Shown here piece by piece: positions 51,001 to 60,000 of a stretch of 64,000 nucleotides of DNA. Every line of letters begins with the position of its first letter. The stretch's first letter is position 1. The stretch is from Corbicula japonica (taxonomy: Eukaryota; Mollusca; Bivalvia; Venerida; Cyrenidae). The notes beneath the pieces are model-generated. The model made no database searches, had not been told where the DNA came from, and was given only the letters and a program-made list of their open reading frames with translations. The position numbers and the translations under genes are program-made. The stretch spans positions 806,001-870,000 of the forward strand of contig JAZAYU010000005.1 of the NCBI GenBank assembly GCA_038501625.1. The letters run 5' to 3'.

Positions 51001-54000
51001 AATGGAGTAAAAGGTTAACTATAGACTATCCTTTATCCAACCTCTGATACAATAAACAAGGCCTGTTACCTGGTCTTGTAGACTCTCAGCACACATTTTG
51101 ATGTTTTCAATCCAGTCACGCATGTCGGTCTCCGAGTCGCACCCTACCTCGAGTGGATTAGGCTGTGACTGACTAAAGATGCGGAAACAGCATGGCTTAG
51201 CTCCCCTGCCTTGTAGTATTTCTGTAAAAAAACAAAACAACATTACTGTGGTATGTCCTTATTATGCCTGGTGGAAATTTCACACAGAGGAAAAACAATA
51301 AGGCATCAAATCTGTAATATTCTCATAAATTAGTTTAATTCCTTTGGTTCTATCCCTACCACAAAGTTAGCAGGGAAATAGAAACATACCTGTAATACAT
51401 CCCCTCACATCCAGCGAGCCTTTCTGCAGGGAACCAAGCGAGGTATTATCAGCCTGATCTTCCTGTGGTTCTATCTCTACCACAAAGTAAGCCAGGAACC
51501 AGAAACCTACCTGTAATACATCCCCTGACATCAAGCGAGCCTTTCTGCAGGGAACCAAGCGGGGTGTTATCAGCCTGATCTTCCTGTGGTTCTATCTCTA
51601 CCACGAAGTTAGCCGGGAACCAATACTGTTTCTTGTCACTGTAGTCTCCTCGCCACCTGTCAAAGTATTTTATATCTTACAGAGAAAATACTTTTAAATA
51701 GGTGGATGGAAGTGTTTTTCATGAGATGGTTCTAGACATCACATGTACTGCTCTTACTGCATGGGGAAATTGCATTCTCTAACTGCATGGGGAAATTGCA
51801 TTGTTAATCACACAATTACTTTGAAATGTTTTGGTTGGCAATTCAGATCAGCAACCATATTCCTTTCTGATCATGATCAACACTGTTTGCATCCTAGAAA
51901 TAACCTTATAAATCTAAAAGTATACAGTGTAGATTCTGATCAGACAGCACAGTATACAGTGTAGATCCTGATCAGACAGCACGGATGTGTATCTTCCAGA
52001 TCTTTATTTTGACTCTTACATAATATACAATATACGGAAGTGACATCAGCAATAGTGCCAGAATTTGTGAACTTAACCCTTTCCTGTACAGATACGCATT
52101 TTTACGCATCTGCGACCAGTGTAGATCCAGATCAGCCGGCACATCCATGCCGTCTGATCAGGATCTGCACTGGTCGCATTTTGGTCAGAAATAACCTAAT
52201 GAATCAAGAAGCGAACAGTTTAGATCATGATCAGACGGCACGGATGTGCCGGCTGATCTGGATCTAAACTGTTCACCCTAGCAATTAAGGTGAGTCTGTA
52301 CAGGAAAGGGTTAAATGCACAAATTTATGCCATAACATTATGAACATTATTCCACAACAAGCTGATACACTGTACAAGTAAACCATGAAAATTCCTGCCA
52401 CATACTTAATTGTGATTTCCAATAAAGATATCAACTTTCTTCCCCAGAATTCACTTACCAGCCGTTGTCGTGTTTGTTGACGTTGGTGATGATGGAACCC
52501 TTACAGAACGACAATTCATCATCTCTATTAGCTTGGTAGTCATGTAAAGCTTTTACACGCACCTGCCAAATAATGAAAACAATCATTTTAAGAAATCTTC
52601 CAGCAACTTTCAGTCACAAAAAATATACACATGTTGTTTTTTTTACAGTTATTACTCTCAATTTTAATTTTTAGTACTTTTTTTTATAAAGTTGTAAAAT
52701 AAAGATTTAAATAATGATTATAAAACAAATTTATCATATTTTATAACAAACAAGGTCAAGCTTTGTTAAACATTCTGGCACCTTGATGGCAGCCAAATAG
52801 TCTGCAATTTATATAAATAGTGGTAAATGACTGAGACTTTACACCTTGGACTTCGAATTTTATCTGGGTCAACAGTCATAGTTTACCAACCTACCAAGTT
52901 TAAGGACACTACACCCTAGAACTCTCATGTTATTAATTTGACAGGGATTTTGCAATTAAGGTCAACATGACCTTTATTGACCTCAAAAATCAAAAGGGGT
53001 CACATACTTGTCCAACCTACAAAATTTGAAGACATTAGACCAAAATGATCTTCAATTATTTATTGGGTAAGTTTTGAATTAAAGGTCACCATGACCTTGA
53101 CCTTAAACATGTTGACCTTAAAATCAATAGGGGTCAACTACTTAACATGACCAATCAACCTGTAAAATTTCATAATGCCAGGCCACTGACAATGCTCTTA
53201 AAATATTGATGTGATAATTCAGTTCAATTCTAGGTCACTGTGAGTTTGACATCTGACCTATCAAACTCATAATCAATAATGCTCATCTACTTGTCATGTC
53301 CAAACAACCTATATAATTTGAGGTCACCTTGGCATAGTTTTCTTCTGTTCTTGACTATCAAAGGTCACTATAACCTTGACATTGACCTGTTGACCTCAAA
53401 ATTAATAAGAGTTGGTTTCTGTTTTTAAGGCCAAACCTCTCTCTAGTCACTGATCAGTTAGGTCTACTGACAGACTGTAGAAAGGAGATGACAAAAGCAA
53501 TACCCCTATTTGCAAAGGCGGTGGGGGAGGGGGGTGAAATTATGACATTGTCTGTGAGCTTTTTAGTTTTCAATGCAATATTATTTTCTGGTGAAATTGA
53601 AATACAGGGAATTATTTGTATTATCACAACTGTAGCTCACAATAGGGGATACAATTTCATCTCTTATATAAAGGGAATTGTTGCCTGTTGGCAGGTGTTC
53701 AAGTCTAAGGGTATTTCTAAAGCACCGTCAGACACCTTATTTCATCGAAACTTAATAATCATGCAAATAGTAGCAAAAGTTAATATAATACAAAGTTGTT
53801 AGAAGGCAATGTTTCAATACATGGAAATAAACTGCCAGTAAAATGTGTTAATAGAAAATTGTGAGTTTTCATCCTTTATGCTCTGAATGAGTTGAACGAT
53901 TATAAATGAGTCGTGTCATGAGATAATCAGACCTTCCGAAAGTATATGTGATGTTTTATGATTTTTGTTTAAAAAAAAAACTACCGGTAAAACATTTGCG

Positions 54001-57000
54001 CCACTTAAGAAAATTAATTCAATGTGATTACTGTTAATCTCAAAATTTTATGATTTCAAAATTAGGTCAACTAATCTAGAAGGTTGATTTTCTCACAACT
54101 AGGGCCCAAGATCATAAAACAAAGATTAGTGACAAGTCTCATATCTCAAGCATCTGATTGGCTGAAATGGTGACCAGTCGCACTTTTAGCCAATCAGATG
54201 CTTGAGATCTGAGACTGGTTTCAAGATTTAGTTTAATGATCATGGGCAAAGCTCAAATCATGCAGCAAACATGGGCAGCAAAAGGGTTTCTATATAGGTC
54301 ATGGACACTTTCAGAAGACATACAAAAATATGGCAAACAATTACATGGTTATGTCCCTTTAATGTTGTAAATAATGAATAACTTTAAAGTGCACTTTTAG
54401 CAATATTGAAGTCCTATGAAATGTTTAAAATTGACTATGACTAATCAATTTTAGGTAAAAAGTGATGGGTTTTATTACATGCTCATGAGGAAAATATACC
54501 CGTCAGACAAAAGCAGACAACCAATGATTCTGAGGTCACCCGAATTATTTTATCAATGATGTTTAGCACAATGAAATTGTTGTGGTTTTCGGTTTGTTTT
54601 TTTTCGTTTTTTTTTTTGGGGGGGGGAGGGGGGGGCATAGATGATGCCCATTTATCGTAATTAACATTAAATGTCAATAACCTTTTATTTTACCCGTCTT
54701 ATGTAACAGCAGTTAAACTCAGTACTCATCATAAGGTGCTCTCACCCATCCTTACTTATTTAATAAATATTTTCATTTTTTAAAAATAAATTTCAATATC
54801 ATAATAGGTCAGTGGTGAATTGTGAATGACTAGGATAAGCATCTCCCCAGTCAAATTGCAAAAAAGCATAATGCCATATTAAAGATGAAACAAAGCCTTG
54901 ATGTGCTTTATGCTGCTCATAAGTCTGCATGAAATCAGTAGGATCCGAGTGAAAAAGAGAACATCATGTTTAACATCAGAAAAATGGTAACGCAATAACA
55001 CTGCTCACTCCTAATGTGATGAACTGTAAATACATACTGTGATGTCTGTAAATATATACTTCTATATACATTAAACACTGTGATGTACTGTAAATTTAAA
55101 AATACATACTGTGATATATATAAAAACATACTATGATGTACTGTAAATTACTTTGATTTATTGAAAAAACATATTGTGATGTAGTGTAAATACATACTGT
55201 GATGTCTGTAAATACAAACTACGATAAACTGTAAATACAATGATTTACGCTAAATGCCTACTGTTATGTACTGTAAATACTGTGATGCACTGTAAATACA
55301 TACTGTGATGTCTGTAAATACAAACTATGATAAACTGTAAATACAATGATTTACGCTAAATGCCTACTGTTATGTACTGTAAATACTGTGATGCACTGTA
55401 AATACATACTGTGATGTCTGTAAATACAAACTATGATAAACTGTAAATACACTGATTTACGCTAAATGCCTACTGTAATGTACTGTAAATACTGTGATAT
55501 ACCGGTACTGTATATACTGTGATGTACTGTAAAAAAACGTGATGTACTGTAAAAAAACATGATGTACAGTAAATACATAATTACTATGATATACTGTAAA
55601 TATATGATGTGATGTACTGTAAATAGATACTATGATGTACCATAAATACTGTGTTGTACTGTAAATAGTGTGATGTACTGTAAATACGTACTATGACATA
55701 CTGTATATACTGTGATGTACTGTAAATACATGATGTGATGTACTGTAAATAGATACTGCAATGTACTGTTAAATTAACAGTGTTAATAATAATAATAATA
55801 ATAATATGGTAAATGCTTAATTTGATGTACTGTAAACTCATACTATGAATTACAACAAGAGCCAGTCGGAAACGACTGCAAGCTCGACTATTCAAAAAGT
55901 CAGAATTATTAAGCACATCGTAACTGGGCTTCATTTAAACTGGGGAATGATTCAGGAGTTTATGACACCTCCAACAAACACACATGAACAAAAGTTTCTT
56001 AATCCAAGTTAGGAATTCAATAAATTACACTTAATTTATTCTTGTAGATTTTTTTAGGGTTTACACAACCCAGCCCATAAACCACTGATCCCACACCCAT
56101 CAACTTACTATCCCTGCCCACCTATAGTGGTGTGGCGTGGTGTAGTACAGTATGGTATGCTGGTTGCTGGTGTTGTCATTGTTGGTGTTGTTGTTGGTGG
56201 TGGTAGTGGTGGTGTTGGTTGTTGGTGTTGTTGTTGATGTTGCTGTTGGTGGTGGTGTTGATGTTGTTGGTGGTGGTAGTGGTGTTGCTGGTGTAGTAAT
56301 AGTATAGTATAGTATAGTATAGTATAGTATAGTATAGTATAGTATAGTATAGTATAGTATAGTATAGTATAGTATAGTATAGTATAGTATAGTATAGTAT
56401 AGTATAGTATAGTATAGTATAGTATAGTATAGTATAGTATAGTATAGTATAGTATAGTATAGTATAGTATAGTATAGTATAGTATAGTATAGTATAGTAT
56501 AGTATAGTATAGTATAGTATAGTATAGTATAGTATAGTATAGTATAGTATAGTATAGTATAGTATAGTATAGTATAGTATAGTATAGTATAGTATAGTAT
56601 AGTATAGTATAGTATAGTATAGTATAGTATAGTATAGTATAGTATAGTATAGTATAGTATAGTATAGTATAGTATAGTATAGTATAGTATAGTATAGTAT
56701 AGTATAGTATAGTATAGTATAGTATAGTATAGTATAGTATAGTATAGTATAGTATAGTATAGTATAGTATAGTATAGTATAGTATAGTATAGTATAGTAT
56801 AGTATAGTATAGTATAGTATAGTATTACTATTACTATTACTATTACTATTATGGTATGGTATGGTATAGTATAGTATAGTATAGTATAGTATAGTATAGT
56901 ATAGTATAGTATAGTATAGTATAGTATAGTATAGTAATAGTATAGTAATAGTATAGTATAGTATAGTATAGTATAGTATAGTATAGTATAGTATAGTATA

Positions 57001-60000
57001 GTAATAGTATAGTAATAGTATAGTATAGTATAGTATAGTATAGTATAGTATAGTAATAGTATAGTAATAGTATAGTAAGAGTAATAGTATAGTAATAGTA
57101 TAGTAAAAGTATAGTAATAGTATAGTAATAGTATAGTATAGTATAGTAATAATATAGTAATAGTATGGTATGGTATGGTATGGTATGGTATGGTATGGTA
57201 TGGTATGGTATGGTATGGTATGGTATGGTATGGTATGGTATGGTATGGTATGGTATAGTATGTATAGTATAGTATAGTATAGTATAGTATAGTATAGTAT
57301 AGTATAGTATAGTATAGTATAGTATAGTATAGTATAGTATAGTATAGTATAGTATAGTATAGTATAGTATAGTATAGTATAGTATATGCCCCCACCCACC
57401 CCACAATTACTCAACACTTTCAACCAAAGTATGTTAAGTACATCTGTTGTAAACATTTTCTATAGCATTACATATGAAAAACACTAACATTGAACCTTTA
57501 ACAATTATTTATAAGTCTTAATTCTAATTTCAAGTGAAAAGGGCAAAAATCAAATATAAAAAGCAAGGATGAGTTATGGGCCTTTGAAAATAAACATGAT
57601 GTAAGATAAAATAAAGGTATACAAAGTTTTAAACCTTAATTTTTAAGTCTAAAAAGGGCAGTAATTTGAAAAAAATCAAAGAGTTATGGTTCTTGGCATA
57701 CATAGTCAGGGTCATGATGATGGATAAGTTTCAAAGCTATAGTACAAGAACTATGAAAGTAACTAGCTTGCACGCAAACTTTAACCTGAAATTCTAAGTC
57801 AAAAAAGGGGCATAATTTGATTAAAAATGAAAGAAAGAGTTATGGTTCTTGGCATACATAGTCAGGGTCATGATGGTAAACAAGTGTCTTAAGTTTCAAA
57901 GCTATAGTACGAGAAGTATGAAAGTAACTATCTTGCAGGCAAACTTTAACCTGAAATTCTAAGTACAAAAAGGGCCATAATTTGATAAAAAAATTAAAGA
58001 AAGAGTTATGGTTCTTGGCACACATAGTCAGGGTCATGATGGTAAACAACTGTGTTAAGTTTCAAAGCTATAGTACAAGAAGTATTTAAGTAACTACCTT
58101 GCACGCAAACTTTAACCTGAAATTCTAAGTCAAAAAAGGGCCATAATTTAAACAAAATGGAAATTAGAGTTATGGTTCTTGGCATACAAACTTGAATTAT
58201 GATGATGAACAAGTGTTGAAAGTTTCAAAGCTGTAGTAAAAGTAGTATGGAAGTTATGGGTTTGTACAGTAGCTTGCACGCAAACTTTTAACTGAAATTC
58301 TAAGTCGAAAAAGGGCCATAATTTGATTATCATGAAAGAAAGAGTTATGGATCTTGGCATAAATAGTCAGGGTCATGATGGTAAACAAGTGTCTTAAGTT
58401 TCAAAGCTATAGTAAAAGAAGTATGAAAGTAACTAGCTTGCACGCAAACTTTAACCTGAAATTCTAAGTCGAAAAAGGGCCATAATTTGTACAAAATGAA
58501 AATTAGAGTTATGGTTCTCAGGCTCTCCAGCAGTACATTATGAAAAACTAGGAGAAAACTAGGAAGCAACAGCACAAAAAACTAGGAGAAAACTAGGAAA
58601 AACTAGGAGGAAATTGTAAAAAACTAGGAACTATTTTAAGTTATCGCTTTTCCTTGTCATCATTGCATATAAAAATTTACCATTCATGCAGATGCAGAGG
58701 CTGATGAGCTGACTATTTCCTTGCTAAATCAGGTCTGGCTTACTGTTGTCAAGCATAGCCCAATCTTTTTTATTCATTAATAAACATTAAAAATTAACAG
58801 ACCACATTTTAACTGTTAAGTTCTAAAACATTCATATTCATATATATATACACGATAATAACTGCTGTATAAACTGTTATTGTTACTAAAAGGTATACTT
58901 CAGGTAGTAATAAGCAAAGTGTTATACAAACTTTTTAGAAACCATGCCATGTGTTAAAAATACCTGTCATTTTGCCATTATCTTAATAAAAAAAGTAAGT
59001 TATTGAATTTGTTTATAAATTTAAGTACAACATCAGTTTTTAAAGTTATATATACAAAGGTGGTGTAGCTATATGGGTGCAAGTAAGAAATTTAAAAAAA
59101 CCCTGAAAATTATGCTGGGGATCTGGGTCCATCATTTGGACGGCTGTTGGGTCCAAGGCAAAGCCTTGGCCAGGGGGGGTGGGGGGGGGGGCCAGTGGCC
59201 CCCAGAAACTCTTAATTTAGCAGTAAGCAAGAACTGAAAGTTTGTCCGGTCAAAAAAAGAATTCTGCGGGACCTGTACTTTATTGTCTTGGCACAGCACT
59301 AATAATAAGCAAGAACCAGAATATCAGGTTTTCTTAGCCAAATGTCCTATTTGTCACCCAGTTTGTTGACTCATCTAACAAGTCCCTTAACATTTTAATA
59401 TACTTTGTAGCAATTTGGAAACAAAACTTGATGCTTGAAACATTATAATTTCGTTTTTGTTGCCAATTATAGAGTACAGGTTTTCAATCAAAGAAGGCCA
59501 CATTATCACACTTTGTAATGACAAATTTCATTAAATTTTGTTGACATAAATCTAAATTATAAACCGGTAAGTCAATTAAATATGTTTTTAGAAACACAAG
59601 ATTTGTAAGATAAGCACGAATTTATTTGAAGTCAGGTTTATATCTTTGTCATAGGACTGTCTACAACTGATTTACATGATTTGGAAAACTACCTCTCCAG
59701 GCTAAGATACAATGGAAATTTCTCTAAACTGTTACTTGTTATTTTCACTTTTCTTTTTCATTAATGATTCAATCATTTTCATTTTTATCTTTTTTTTTAT
59801 TTCATTTCTATCTTCTAATTTTTTATGCAACTGTTTCTTTGTTCAGGTTTATTTTTGCCACATCACAGAGACCTTGAGCAATGTCGATTTCTTTGAATTC
59901 CTTATGTTAGTGCACCCTAGAACCTGGTTTAAACCCCCAGTGGCAATTTCTTTTGCCACTGACCGTTTCAAGGCGGTATCCCCAAAGGTTCTCTTTTTCT

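Noticed and set aside
49627..52267. Recurring peptides such as [11 protein letters not shown] and LIRICTG on both strands in many places
   Set aside because: These are translations of the piggyBac-like MITE arms, found in every orientation and without conserved starts or stops.
53488..53802. 104-residue plus-strand frame
   Set aside because: No domain, no splice or start support and no repeat of the frame elsewhere. Length is within chance for AT-rich DNA of this size.
56100..57456. Stop-free frames of over 400 residues with ILYYT repeats on the minus strand
   Set aside because: They result from the ATAGT pentanucleotide array, which is open in several frames at once. There is no start context, domain or splice evidence.
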